The notes under the pieces are model-generated. The model had not been told where the DNA came from and searched no databases. It saw only the letters and a list, made by a program, of their open reading frames with translations. The position numbers and the translations under genes are program-made. Source: a virus. Taken from it: 48,769 nucleotides of DNA. Shown piece by piece: positions 32,116 to 40,318 of this stretch. The stretch spans positions 1-48,769 of the IMG/VR virus record IMGVR_UViG_3300027754_000143; one strand, given 5' to 3'. Numbering within the stretch: position 1 is the first letter of the stretch; the number at the start of each line of letters is the position of its first letter.

Positions 32116-33726
32116 CTAGGTCACAGTAGGCAACTGCGCAGTCGGGATTTTCACCGCATGGCAGATGACACCGACGCTAGGGGTTCGATTGGCGCGGTCC
32201 TTGCGGAGTTGCGTCCCGAAATAGGACCGGATGTAGGTCCGCTTCATAAAGCCATCTTCCTCGCTTTCCATGCCACGGCGCATTTTGGTGATACCGTAAG
32301 GACGGAGCACACCGCCAGCACCATAGACAGGGGTGAATGCCAGAGGCACACCCTTGACGTTGCACTGGTAGACCATCGCGCCGACAGGGTGGCTGTAAGC
32401 GATGTTCCAGGTAGTGCCGACGCCAGTGTAGGTAGTCGAGATACCGCCAGTTCCGAGGGTTGAGCCACCGATGAAGCCAGTTCCAAAGGACGTTGCGGCA
32501 ACGAAGCCAGAAACAGTTCCCGCGCTGGAAAAGAGACGCCCAGCACAGACGATCTTGTTGCCGTCATTGCCGACGTTGATGGCCGTGCCTGCACCCGCTG
32601 TTCCACCGCCTCCGGTGTAAACGTAGAAACCCACGCCGTTATTGACGTGCGTTCCTGCATTGGGAGGATTCACGATCATCAGGTATTTCGCACCTGAGAA
32701 GTCAGTTCCACCAACGAAGTTGTTGGCAGTCAGGACTTCACCAGTCACACCCGCGAGCCAGCTATAAGCATAGCCGAGGAAGTGCTTGGCGTAGAGCTTG
32801 GTCGTGTCGTTGGTGGAATTGTCAGCCCCACCGAGATAGACGGTCACTGCGGCCGTGCCAGCTGCGATGGCTGTGCCCAGGGAACCCATAGGCATCCGTG
32901 GGGAGCCGATAGGACCGTTGCCGTCATGGTTCACAACTTTGTAAGGACGCACGATCTGGTCATCCAGCGTGGCGATTTCACCTTTGAGCAGGTAGTCGAT
33001 GCCGGTATTGGTCGCCTTGAGCAACGTCTGGTAGTCCGAGGACATTTTCAGAGTCGTGCAGACTTCCGTCACAGGGCCGAACGTCCACTTGTAGATGGGC
33101 TGTTTGCCGATCATGCCGACGCGGGCAGGATTGCCGCCGATTGTCGCCAGCGTGCCGGAAACCATCATCATGTTGTTGATGTCCAGAATGTCACTGGAAA
33201 CGAGAGTGTCGATGGTCTTGCTGTTGGCCAAGAACTGCGAGGATGTGTGGGTCAGGTCACGGATACGCATGTCAATCGTCTCGGTCTTGAGACGGGCAAG
33301 CCATGCACCCAGCTTTTGAGGGTCGCCATTTTCGATTTCAGCGCGGAGGGCATTGTCCTCAGTCGTAAACTCGTTGGCAGCGGTGGCATTACGATAGACG
33401 TTGACGTAAGCGGAGTATTCTTGAAAGGCGTTTTTCTCGAAGTCGGCGAGGGCGGTAAAGAGCGACTCACCGCGCTTGCCTTCACCGTAGTAGCCGGTGG
33501 CATTGCGGAAGTTGACCTTGTGCCCTTTACCGGCAGAGGTTTCGCTCTTGGTAACGACGATACCGTCTGGACCGGAGGGGTCATCGACGGAAGTTTCAGC
33601 GGAGGCAAAATAATCGACGGTTTCGCCGGAACGCTTACACAGATAGTCCCAGATGGCCGCTGTGGACAAAGCATTGTCCGTGCGGATAGTGGAATTAGTT
33701 GTTGGGGAACCTAAGTTATTATACAT
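32116..33726 (-). CDS. major capsid protein, N4 gp56 family
   Basis: A 536-residue protein following the N4-gp56 coat pattern: N-terminal arm, E-loop-like region 'GKGHKVNFRNATGYYGEG', 'KLGAWLARLKTETIDMRIRD', 'TEVCTTLKMSSDYQTLLKAT' and a conserved end 'KRTYIRSYFGTQLRKDRANR' followed by 'PSVGVICHAVKIP'. The HK97-fold coat builds the icosahedral shell. The N4-gp56 family usually occurs in podoviruses and some other phages. The gene lies next to a scaffold-like gene and is preceded by a long inverted repeat and a CAACCCACAAACTGAT leader. A large Gly/Thr-rich insertion (about residues 360-430) may be a surface domain. Confidence 0.88.
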   Translation of the reverse strand: MYNNLGSPTTNSTIRTDNALSTAAIWDYLCKRSGETVDYFASAETSVDDPSGPDGIVVTKSETSAGKGHKVNFRNATGYYGEGKRGESLFTALADFEKNAFQEYSAYVNVYRNATAANEFTTEDNALRAEIENGDPQKLGAWLARLKTETIDMRIRDLTHTSSQFLANSKTIDTLVSSDILDINNMMMVSGTLATIGGNPARVGMIGKQPIYKWTFGPVTEVCTTLKMSSDYQTLLKATNTGIDYLLKGEIATLDDQIVRPYKVVNHDGNGPIGSPRMPMGSLGTAIAAGTAAVTVYLGGADNSTNDTTKLYAKHFLGYAYSWLAGVTGEVLTANNFVGGTDFSGAKYLMIVNPPNAGTHVNNGVGFYVYTGGGGTAGAGTAINVGNDGNKIVCAGRLFSSAGTVSGFVAATSFGTGFIGGSTLGTGGISTTYTGVGTTWNIAYSHPVGAMVYQCNVKGVPLAFTPVYGAGGVLRPYGITKMRRGMESEEDGFMKRTYIRSYFGTQLRKDRANRTPSVGVICHAVKIPTAQLPTVT

Positions 33727-33797
33727 ATCAGTTTGTGGGTTGTGGGCTGTTTTGGCCCGTTGTTGTTGACGTTTTTACCCGCCAACCCACAAATCTG
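33727..33797. repeat. long inverted repeat in the capsid-gene leader
   Basis: TTTGTGGGTTG (33732-33742) and CAACCCACAAA (33783-33793) are perfect 11-base inverted copies; the flanking ATCAG and CTGAT extend the pairing to 16 positions with one bulge. Inside, GGGC and GCCC (33744-33747 and 33755-33758) form a small stem. The repeat fills the gap between the scaffold stop and the capsid start, so it may control capsid translation or RNA processing. Confidence 0.6.
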
Positions 33798-33809
33798 ATT
33801 GCATTCTCG

Positions 33810-34802
33810 TCAGCCTTTACCCAGGGTTTGTCGAATCAGAATGTTCAGTTCGGCTGGAGAAAGATTGTCCAAGTCTGCCTCAGTCATGGTTTTGACGGGC
33901 GGAGTCCCCCTTGTGGGGAGAGGTTGGGGTGGAGCCGCTGGTGTTCTGCCGGATGGTTTGGGCATTGCAACTTTGGCTGCGGAGGTCGTTTTTGCTTCGC
34001 CGGGAAGGCTAGGCGGAACGAGAAGTGCGTTTCCTGTCATTTGCGCAAGGACTAGTGCGAAGTCCTCTTGGTAGATGACGGGGTTGTTTGAGGCTTCAAG
34101 TGAGGCGCGGATTGCTTCGGCTCGCTTGGAGAACTCAGATTTAGGGTCTGAAAGGGATGGATACATCGACAGCGCGGATTGCACGGACTCTTGATATTTC
34201 GTCTCGGCTTGCTGCTCTTGCGTCCTTTGGGCCTCGATGGCCTTCAATTTCGCGTCGAACATCAATTCGGTGCGTTTCTCGTTGAGTTTTGCACGCTCAC
34301 GTTTCAGAAGTTTTGCCTTGTCACTGTCCACCAAGTCGGTTGCGTCCACGATTTCGTCCTCAAGTTCCTCCAGTCTGGCGGCGACTGCCTCCATTTCGGA
34401 CGGTTCTTGGGACTGTGTGGGTGCTTCCTCGGTGACGGGAGTTGCCTTGGTCGGTTCGATTCCGTAGGCAATTCTTGCAGCTTCCTCCGGTGAAACACCA
34501 GATTTACGCAAGGTTGCGAATTTGAAATCATCTCCTTTGAGCCGGATTTGCTTCCCTTTCGTGGGGGTAACGTCCTCCGTCTCAGGCTCATCCTCGTCCT
34601 CTTGGGCGGGTTCCTCTGCTTCGGGAGTTTCCTCCGCTTGCTGGACCTGTTGGGCATCTTCGACTTCCTCTTGCGAGGGCGGATCGAGTAGCGTTCTGGT
34701 GAGTGCGGCAATCTGAGCGTCAGTTAAGGCGTCGAGTTGCTGCTCCGGTGTTTGGGTTGAAGGGATTGACTCCGCTTCCGCCTCGGGGTTTGTGGTTTCC
34801 AT
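33810..34802 (-). CDS. putative scaffolding protein, 330 aa
   Basis: An acidic, highly helical protein directly upstream of the coat gene, the typical site of scaffolding proteins. ATG 34802 starts METTNPEAEAESIPSTQTPE; a very acidic N-terminal half (EEPAQEDEDEPETEDV) is followed by coiled coil (VAARLEELEDEIVDATDL; KLNEKRTELMFDAKLKAIEA) and a C-terminal segment 'MTEADLDNLSPAELNILIRQ' with basic end, like the coat-binding C-terminus of scaffolds. A GTG at 34859 would lie upstream of the promoter's transcription start and is rejected. Role inferred from composition and position. Confidence 0.75.
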   Translation of the reverse strand: METTNPEAEAESIPSTQTPEQQLDALTDAQIAALTRTLLDPPSQEEVEDAQQVQQAEETPEAEEPAQEDEDEPETEDVTPTKGKQIRLKGDDFKFATLRKSGVSPEEAARIAYGIEPTKATPVTEEAPTQSQEPSEMEAVAARLEELEDEIVDATDLVDSDKAKLLKRERAKLNEKRTELMFDAKLKAIEAQRTQEQQAETKYQESVQSALSMYPSLSDPKSEFSKRAEAIRASLEASNNPVIYQEDFALVLAQMTGNALLVPPSLPGEAKTTSAAKVAMPKPSGRTPAAPPQPLPTRGTPPVKTMTEADLDNLSPAELNILIRQTLGKG

Positions 34803-34850
34803 AAAATCTTGAGGATGTTCGGCTTGACGCCAGAAGTTCCTCTGAGTGGA

Positions 34851-34878
34851 AGTATCCACGGATAATTTACAATGTCAA
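34851..34878 (-). promoter_or_regulatory. sigma70-like promoter for scaffold/capsid operon
   Basis: On the minus strand TTGACA (34873-34878) and GATACT (34851-34856) are 16 bases apart. The predicted RNA starts near 34845, about 40 bases before ATG 34802. Being upstream of the scaffold, it probably drives the whole minus-strand structural run. Confidence 0.65.
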
Positions 34879-34886
34879 CATGATAA

Positions 34887-34902
34887 TGAGACTCACGTCT
34901 CA
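34887..34902. repeat. palindrome between divergent promoters
   Basis: TGAGAC and GTCTCA form a perfect 6-base inverted repeat around TCAC. It lies between the -35 boxes of the two divergent promoters, a typical place for a regulator binding site. Confidence 0.5.
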
Positions 34903-34910
34903 ATAAGGCG

Positions 34911-34938
34911 TTGCGAAGGGGGAAAATGCTGTTACACT
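34911..34938 (+). promoter_or_regulatory. sigma70-like promoter with -10 box seven bases from ATG
   Basis: TTGCGA (34911-34916) and TACACT (34933-34938) are 16 bases apart. ATG 34946 begins eight bases after the -10 box ends, so the mRNA would begin at or one base before the start codon (leaderless). It drives the unknown genes and portal on the plus strand. Confidence 0.6.
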
Positions 34939-34945
34939 AGGCGAA

Positions 34946-35593
34946 ATGGCATACTTTCCGCCCCTAAAGAACAACCCGATTTCGTCGCTGACCCGCATTC
35001 AAGGCGAATCACCCACCCCGAAAGATCGGAGGGAACGCCGTGCCGTAGCTGAGTCTCATTCTACCACGAACGCAATTGCTGAGTTCCTGAGCGGGTTCCG
35101 TCCTGCAAAATTCATCGGGACAGATGGGCACACCTACGAAACGGAATCCAAGCGAGTGATGGATAGCGCGGCAGGACGTGGACCCTGGTCAATCTCGTTT
35201 GCAAACAAGGGAATCAATATCGCGGTTCCCGTGTGCGTTTTCTCAATCCTCAATGGACTTCCCCAGCCTCCATTCAAGATTAACGGAAAAGCGGTGGACT
35301 ACTCAGACCCTACCGCGAACTTCCTCCCGCTCAATCAGTCCATCACAGAGCATTTCCTTTACCTGAAATGCACCGTTGTCGATACCGATCCGTCTGCCAT
35401 TAACACCACGGCAGTTGATATTGTCGAAGGATTGGAACCTGTGAGCAACCCCAACCTCCCCACTTTCCGGTATATCCCTATCGCCGTTGTCGATACCGCG
35501 ATCTTATCCACCACAGTCTCGCTCTCACCCTACGGAATCCGAACAATCCGCGTGGGAGACAGGCGCAACACGGAAAATATGTGGTGGTATTGA
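34946..35593 (+). CDS. hypothetical protein, 215 aa
   Basis: Not recognised. MAYFPPLKNNPISSLTRIQG begins a soluble, beta-rich protein with 'GPWSISFANKGINIAVPVCV', 'HFLYLKCTVVDTDPSAINTT' and 'FRYIPIAVVDTAILSTTVSL'. The composition is like a virion or head-completion protein. It is first in the plus-strand run that includes the portal, and its ATG coincides with the predicted transcription start. No catalytic motif is visible. Confidence 0.6.
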   Translation: MAYFPPLKNNPISSLTRIQGESPTPKDRRERRAVAESHSTTNAIAEFLSGFRPAKFIGTDGHTYETESKRVMDSAAGRGPWSISFANKGINIAVPVCVFSILNGLPQPPFKINGKAVDYSDPTANFLPLNQSITEHFLYLKCTVVDTDPSAINTTAVDIVEGLEPVSNPNLPTFRYIPIAVVDTAILSTTVSLSPYGIRTIRVGDRRNTENMWWY

Positions 35594-35596
35594 GCC

Positions 35597-36226
35597 ATGG
35601 CAGGACTATCTCCAACTGGACGCCAGACGTTTATACCTCCCGGTCAAGGCATCATGCTTTGGACTCGGATCAAAAGCGTGTCGCTGGCGATGTCGTGGGA
35701 TGAAACCCGCACAAATTACTATTCAGGCGGAGAGACAGCGATAGAAACCGTGACTGGTTCATATTCAGGAACGACGAACAATCGAATTGTCGCAGGACAA
35801 ACTCCAGACGCAGGCAACTCGGATTTCTTCTACTTTACGGCACCCATGGCTCTAGGGCCGATGATGGCAGCCTCTCCATCTTTTGGTTTTCAAGCCTCTT
35901 TCCTCGGAAGCGGCTCCCAGCACATCTCGCGTTCAGTGGACGGTGGCGATCCAGAATTATCCGATACCACAGTCCTTGAGTATGGGGCGTGTTCATTTGT
36001 CCGCTCCGGTCTTATCGGAGATTCCGGCCAGCCAACAAGCGCCAGCGTCCTTTGGACTATCTCCGCTGGCGTGAATGGAGCGGCGTTTCCCCCTAATAGT
36101 CTAGTAATCTCATGGGATAACTTTGATGAAGGCGGGGTTTGGACTCATTCTTGGGACGAAACTGAGATTGGGGAATCCAATCGAACTGAACTCACTGGCA
36201 CCTTTATCATCAACCTCATCACCTAA
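35597..36226 (+). CDS. hypothetical protein, 209 aa, probably virion-associated
   Basis: Not recognised. MAGLSPTGRQTFIPPGQGIM begins a Gly/Ser/Thr-rich beta protein (VTGSYSGTTNNRIVAGQTPD; TISAGVNGAAFPPNSLVISW) ending TGTFIINLIT. It starts three bases after the upstream stop and overlaps the portal start as TAATG, so it is made together with the portal. A minor head or neck protein is a reasonable guess. Confidence 0.6.
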   Translation: MAGLSPTGRQTFIPPGQGIMLWTRIKSVSLAMSWDETRTNYYSGGETAIETVTGSYSGTTNNRIVAGQTPDAGNSDFFYFTAPMALGPMMAASPSFGFQASFLGSGSQHISRSVDGGDPELSDTTVLEYGACSFVRSGLIGDSGQPTSASVLWTISAGVNGAAFPPNSLVISWDNFDEGGVWTHSWDETEIGESNRTELTGTFIINLIT

Positions 36227-38541
36227 TGCACGACACATCTCCATCATCTAAATTCGTCAAGAACCTCAAGTCTGCCGCCGGTGAACCAGTCGCCTCCGAG
36301 GAAAAGGAATACGCCCCCGTTGCCACCCGTGAGTGCGTCGTATTCCCGTCCATCCTCTCCGACCAGATGAAGGAAGACGAAATCAAGCTTATGGTGGACT
36401 ACGCCATCAATAACCTGGATTCCGCAGAGCGGGCGATGGGACGCACCGTGACAGGATCGGGCGGGGATGGAAGCGTTTGGTGGGCTGGCAATAACGCGGA
36501 GTTCAAGGATTTCAACGACGACCTCAATCCGGCTCGCTCATTTCTCGGAAAGCGTGAGCTTTTCGACCTCACCTACCACAACCGCGTGGAATGGCGTGCA
36601 TTTGTGCTTGGGAACCTCTTTGCCGAGTCCAACCGCACTCTGCCCATCGCCCGCCGTGGAACGCGCCAGATGGCAGCTAGAGCGGTGAGAAACTACTTCT
36701 CCGTGGACCCGTGGGTGAAGGCTACCGGAACCAACAAACCGGACGGTGCGCTTTCAATGGACGAGAACATTGCCATCGCCGGAGAAAAGTTCTTCCGGTT
36801 CAAGGCGCAGGAGGCAGGCTTGAAGGCAGTTTTCCAACGTGCAGTCGAACGCGCCTTTGTCGTTGGCGAGTGTGTGCTCAAGACACGTCACACCACCAAG
36901 TTTAACTATTACCGCACGTCCATGTCCATCCTCGTTGACGAGCAGGGCAAGGTTGTCCTCGGGAAGGACGGGGATTACATTGTGGAGGGCAAGGACAGCT
37001 TCTCGCGGCAAGAGATACAACCGGAGCAGGTTGAACCCGTGGAGGGCGCAGACGAGGCTGCTATGCACGAAGGAGAGGTGTCTGAGGTCGATCCGAACGC
37101 TCCGTTGTTCCTTGACCGTGACGGGGTGACTCCAATCCCTCCCAATTCCATGTTTGAATGGCGGGAGAACCTCCTCCGCAAGCACACAACCTACAATGGA
37201 CCCACTACCGAAATTGTCCCCACCCGCGATTTCATCTGTATGCCGAACGAGAAGGACGTTCACGATGCCCCGTTCATTGCTCATTTGCTCTCCATCTCCC
37301 CGTTTGACGTTGTGAATACATTCGGGCAGGAAATCCTCAACGATGCCAAGACGCCTGCGGAACGGATTGCCACAACCACGCGGTTCATCCAGCTTCTCTC
37401 AGATATGGACTCAGACGGCACAAATGCCAAGACGGCTGGTGATCTGGCGCGGCCAGAGCTTTCCGAGTCTGCTGCCATGATTAACCACGCTGACTTTGGC
37501 CCGTCCCGCTCAGAAGTGGCTGAGTGCTACATGGAATACGACGCTGACGGTGACGGCACCCCAGAACAGATATTCCTCGCCATCGACCGCGTGCGACGGA
37601 AACTCATCTACTGCAACTACCTCCAGAACGTCACTGCTGACGGGGAACGTCCATTCAACGTGCTCACCGTCAACCGCGTCCACAACCGCTGGTTCGGTAT
37701 CGGAATGCTAGAGCAAATGGAACACCTCCAGCAGTCCATCGACCTTTGGCTCAATCGCGCATCGTTCTCGTCGTCATCCTCGGGCTGCACGCCGTTCTTC
37801 AACCAAGATAACGTCTATGAGGGCGACCAGTATGCCGGAAGTGGAATGCACCTCCCGTTCAACACCGGACAGGTATTCCACTTAAAGCCAGGAAAGAAAG
37901 CCGAAGAAACGCTCACCTACGTCACGGTCCCCGAGGTCAAAATGCGCGAGTTCCTTGAGTTCATGTCGCTCAACATGCAGATGGCGTCGAATGAGGCGGC
38001 AATCCTCGGGACGAACGACATGCAGGCCGCAGGGCTTGATTCTAGCCAACTGGCGACTGGAATCCGAGACGCTAGTGCCAAGGGCGACGAGATGTTCGGA
38101 CTTGTCACCTCGCACCTAGACGGAGACATTGAGCGTGCTGTCCAACGCTGGGCTGGCATTCTGTTCACGAACATGGACGACGAGGAGGAGTTTTCCTACG
38201 GTGAAGGTGACACGCGAATGCTGGACGTGATTAAGAAAACGGACATCCGGCGGATACGTTATCACTTTGCGCTCACGCTAATTGGAGGAAAAAATGAGCA
38301 AGTTGTGCAGGCGATGCAAGTTGCACTTCCTCAAACGATGGCATGGGGCCAGCAATCCAGCGCGATGATGGCGGCAAGCCTTCCATTCATGGACGCGCAA
38401 CTCCGCGCCCTGCAAATCCCGAACGCTCGGTCTGTCCTTGAAGCAATGGTTGCGGCCAAACAACAGGAGGAGGGGATGATGCAGGCTCAAGCAGCAGCGG
38501 AGGCACAAGCGCAAGCTGGTCCTACGAAGCCAACATTGTGA
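36226..38541 (+). CDS. portal protein, 771 aa
   Basis: Large podovirus-type portal. The central helical region contains 'LFDLTYHNRVEWRAFVLGNL' and 'KFFRFKAQEAGLKAVFQRAV', followed by 'HNRWFGIGMLEQMEHLQQSI' then 'DLWLNRASF', a conserved portal-stem signature (order: contacts, 'R..G....E....Q..ID.WLN'), and the late 'IRYHFALTLIGGKNEQVVQA'. The C-terminus is a Gln/Ala-rich helix (EEGMMQAQAAAEAQAQAGPT), like portal barrels. It forms the ring at one head vertex through which TerL packs DNA. It is on the opposite strand from scaffold and capsid, which is unusual. Confidence 0.85.
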   Translation: MHDTSPSSKFVKNLKSAAGEPVASEEKEYAPVATRECVVFPSILSDQMKEDEIKLMVDYAINNLDSAERAMGRTVTGSGGDGSVWWAGNNAEFKDFNDDLNPARSFLGKRELFDLTYHNRVEWRAFVLGNLFAESNRTLPIARRGTRQMAARAVRNYFSVDPWVKATGTNKPDGALSMDENIAIAGEKFFRFKAQEAGLKAVFQRAVERAFVVGECVLKTRHTTKFNYYRTSMSILVDEQGKVVLGKDGDYIVEGKDSFSRQEIQPEQVEPVEGADEAAMHEGEVSEVDPNAPLFLDRDGVTPIPPNSMFEWRENLLRKHTTYNGPTTEIVPTRDFICMPNEKDVHDAPFIAHLLSISPFDVVNTFGQEILNDAKTPAERIATTTRFIQLLSDMDSDGTNAKTAGDLARPELSESAAMINHADFGPSRSEVAECYMEYDADGDGTPEQIFLAIDRVRRKLIYCNYLQNVTADGERPFNVLTVNRVHNRWFGIGMLEQMEHLQQSIDLWLNRASFSSSSSGCTPFFNQDNVYEGDQYAGSGMHLPFNTGQVFHLKPGKKAEETLTYVTVPEVKMREFLEFMSLNMQMASNEAAILGTNDMQAAGLDSSQLATGIRDASAKGDEMFGLVTSHLDGDIERAVQRWAGILFTNMDDEEEFSYGEGDTRMLDVIKKTDIRRIRYHFALTLIGGKNEQVVQAMQVALPQTMAWGQQSSAMMAASLPFMDAQLRALQIPNARSVLEAMVAAKQQEEGMMQAQAAAEAQAQAGPTKPTL

Positions 38542-38548
38542 GAATAAC

Positions 38549-38576
38549 TTGACGAAATGTGGCGAGAGCGTAGATT
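38549..38576 (+). promoter_or_regulatory. sigma70-like promoter with -10 box six bases from ATG
   Basis: TTGACG (38549-38554) and TAGATT (38571-38576) are 16 bases apart. CCCGCC separates the -10 box from ATG 38583, so the message should start at the start codon or one base away. It probably drives the DUF3310 and sugar genes. Confidence 0.65.
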
Positions 38577-38582
38577 CCCGCC

Positions 38583-38843
38583 ATGAACCCGCCAGAAACC
38601 AAACCATTCACCTTCCAAGTTAGCGGCGACCACTACAAGTCGTTCGCCATCCAGCCCACCGAATACATCCACCGCAACGGCTTAGGCTTCTGCGAGGGGA
38701 ATGTGATTAAGTATGTCACCCGTCACGACAAAAAGGACGGAAAGCGGGACTTGGAAAAGGCGATTCACTACCTCCAACTGCTGATCGAGATGGAGTATCC
38801 AGCATTGCCGGAAGTCATCAATCCTGAAACGACACCAGAATGA
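38583..38843 (+). CDS. DUF3310 protein (T7 gp1.7-like nucleotide kinase family), 86 aa
   Basis: The full family pattern is visible: 'FQVSGDHYKSFAIQPTEYIH' then 'RNGLGFCEGNVIKYVTRHDK' and 'KRDLEKAIHYLQLLIEMEY'. DUF3310 is widespread in phages; T7 gp1.7, a distant member, phosphorylates dTMP/dGMP, but short members like this one may lack that activity. The gene overlaps the methyltransferase by ATGA and is the first of the plus-strand sugar run, with a predicted leaderless start. Confidence 0.88.
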   Translation: MNPPETKPFTFQVSGDHYKSFAIQPTEYIHRNGLGFCEGNVIKYVTRHDKKDGKRDLEKAIHYLQLLIEMEYPALPEVINPETTPE

Positions 38844-39553
38844 ACCTGAAACTAATCGACGGGACCACCCACGAACTCCAGCTTACCACGCCGGAGATTC
38901 AATCCCACTTCGCAGCCCCCAACAACTGCACGCGGGAAATCCTCCACCAGTTCAACGATCTGGACTACTACCAGCGGTTCCTTTCCAAGGACGACAAGGC
39001 AATTCTCGACTTCGGCTCAAATATCGGGCTGTTCGCTATCCACGTCTCGCCTTGGGCGGAAAAGATTGTCGGCTACGAGCCAACGCCTTCGCACTACGCT
39101 TTGAATCGCCAACTCACATGGAACTTCCCGAATATTGAGATTATCAATGCCGCAGTCGGCCCTCACACCGGAGAAATCGACTTCTTCTTTGAGCCGCACA
39201 ACACGACAATGAACTCAATGGTGCCTCGCACGGGACAGAAAACCACAGTCCCGTCCTTCTCCATTCCTGATATTCTCGCGGTTTACGATACCGTGGACTT
39301 CATCAAGATGGACATTGAAGGCTCCGAGATTTGGGCATTGACCGAGGAAGCCATTGAAGCCATTGCCAAGAAGGTGAAGAAACTCCTAATCGAGTTCCAC
39401 CACACGCAATACGGAACGGAAGTCCAGCATCGGGCGCAGTTCAGGTTCCGGTTTGAAGATGCCGGTATGAAGTGCGAAGAGTTCAATAATGACGGGCTTT
39501 TTTGCTCGACGAACGACAAGCTCTCCCATGAGGAGGGCGAAATAAAGCCATGA
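38840..39553 (+). CDS. FkbM-family SAM-dependent methyltransferase, 237 aa
   Basis: SAM-binding motif I 'AILDFGSNIGLFAIHV' (DxGxNxG), 'IVGYEPTPSHYALN' where Glu contacts the SAM ribose, 'IEIINAAVGPHTG' and the family hallmark 'VDFIKMDIEGSEIWAL' are all present. FkbM-type enzymes O-methylate sugars, polyketides and other hydroxyl groups. The glycosyltransferase, epimerase and transketolase genes that follow point to sugar methylation. It overlaps both neighbours by ATGA. Length is normal for the family. Confidence 0.9.
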   Translation: MNLKLIDGTTHELQLTTPEIQSHFAAPNNCTREILHQFNDLDYYQRFLSKDDKAILDFGSNIGLFAIHVSPWAEKIVGYEPTPSHYALNRQLTWNFPNIEIINAAVGPHTGEIDFFFEPHNTTMNSMVPRTGQKTTVPSFSIPDILAVYDTVDFIKMDIEGSEIWALTEEAIEAIAKKVKKLLIEFHHTQYGTEVQHRAQFRFRFEDAGMKCEEFNNDGLFCSTNDKLSHEEGEIKP

Positions 39554-40251
39554 CAACACCCAAGACTCCACCGCCCGACTCATTAGGAGCAGAGTCTTGT
39601 TTAGTCATCTTCCGAATTATGAGAAATGTAAACTGCCCCAAGACAAAAATCTTTGTCCGCTGCGATGCGTTCGGAGGTTCCGCCTATGAATTTGAACCAG
39701 CATGGCTCATATCAGTGCGAGCGATGCGTAACCGTCCCTTGTGTTTTCAGGTGTGGGTGAAGAAATACGCCGCCTGCTTCGACAAGGTGCCGCCCCATTG
39801 CATCTATTGGTATCAGCCGGAGGATGACCAAAAAGCCCTGCCTCTGCACAAAATACAGATGTGGGAGTGCCTGTCAGGATCAATCGAGGCATGGCGCAAG
39901 GATCAGCTCAACGATGTGCCAGTGCTGGTCAACCTCGGGAAAGGCATGAAGCCGATCAGCGGACACTACTGGTTCACGTTGGACTTTCTGCCCGAAGGTC
40001 AAGCACAAGGCATTCTTGACGTTGGCGACTCGGAACTGCTTGAAGAACACAAGGAGGGCAATGTGCTTCGCCTCGAAAACGGGCAAATCGCAATCTATCC
40101 GAACAATAGAATCAAGTGGCTCCCTGTTTCGCTCACCGGTCCAGATGCTGCCGCCACCATACCCGATTGGGATGTTGCGACCAACGCCCAATGGGATGAA
40201 TGGTGGGCGGATTCGGATGAAATCCTTGGAGATGCGAAATGGGCATATTAA
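39550..40251 (+). CDS. hypothetical protein in sugar cluster, 233 aa
   Basis: Not recognised. MTTPKTPPPDSLGAESCLVI then 'VRCDAFGGSAYEFEPAWLIS', aromatic-rich middle (QVWVKKYAACFDKVPPHCIY), 'GHYWFTLDFLPEGQAQGILD' and an acidic Trp-rich end (DEWWADSDEILGDAKW). Cysteines are scattered, not zinc-like. A downstream Met (residue 24) could be the start, but the ATGA overlap with the methyltransferase supports this one. It may be a cluster-specific enzyme or acceptor. Confidence 0.55.
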   Translation: MTTPKTPPPDSLGAESCLVIFRIMRNVNCPKTKIFVRCDAFGGSAYEFEPAWLISVRAMRNRPLCFQVWVKKYAACFDKVPPHCIYWYQPEDDQKALPLHKIQMWECLSGSIEAWRKDQLNDVPVLVNLGKGMKPISGHYWFTLDFLPEGQAQGILDVGDSELLEEHKEGNVLRLENGQIAIYPNNRIKWLPVSLTGPDAAATIPDWDVATNAQWDEWWADSDEILGDAKWAY

Positions 40252-40318
40252 GGCTAACAAGGAATATACCGACCAGAATTCGGAATAATGCGGAAAAACC
40301 TCGCGCAAACCAGAAAAT

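Noticed and set aside
32782-33714. Plus-strand ORF of 310 aa opposite the capsid gene
   Set aside because: It lies wholly antisense to a confidently recognised capsid gene and has His/Val-rich shadow composition.
34803-34859. Longer scaffold start at GTG 34859
   Set aside because: The GTG lies between the -35 and -10 boxes of the strong promoter, upstream of the expected RNA start; ATG 34802 gives a normal acidic N-terminus.
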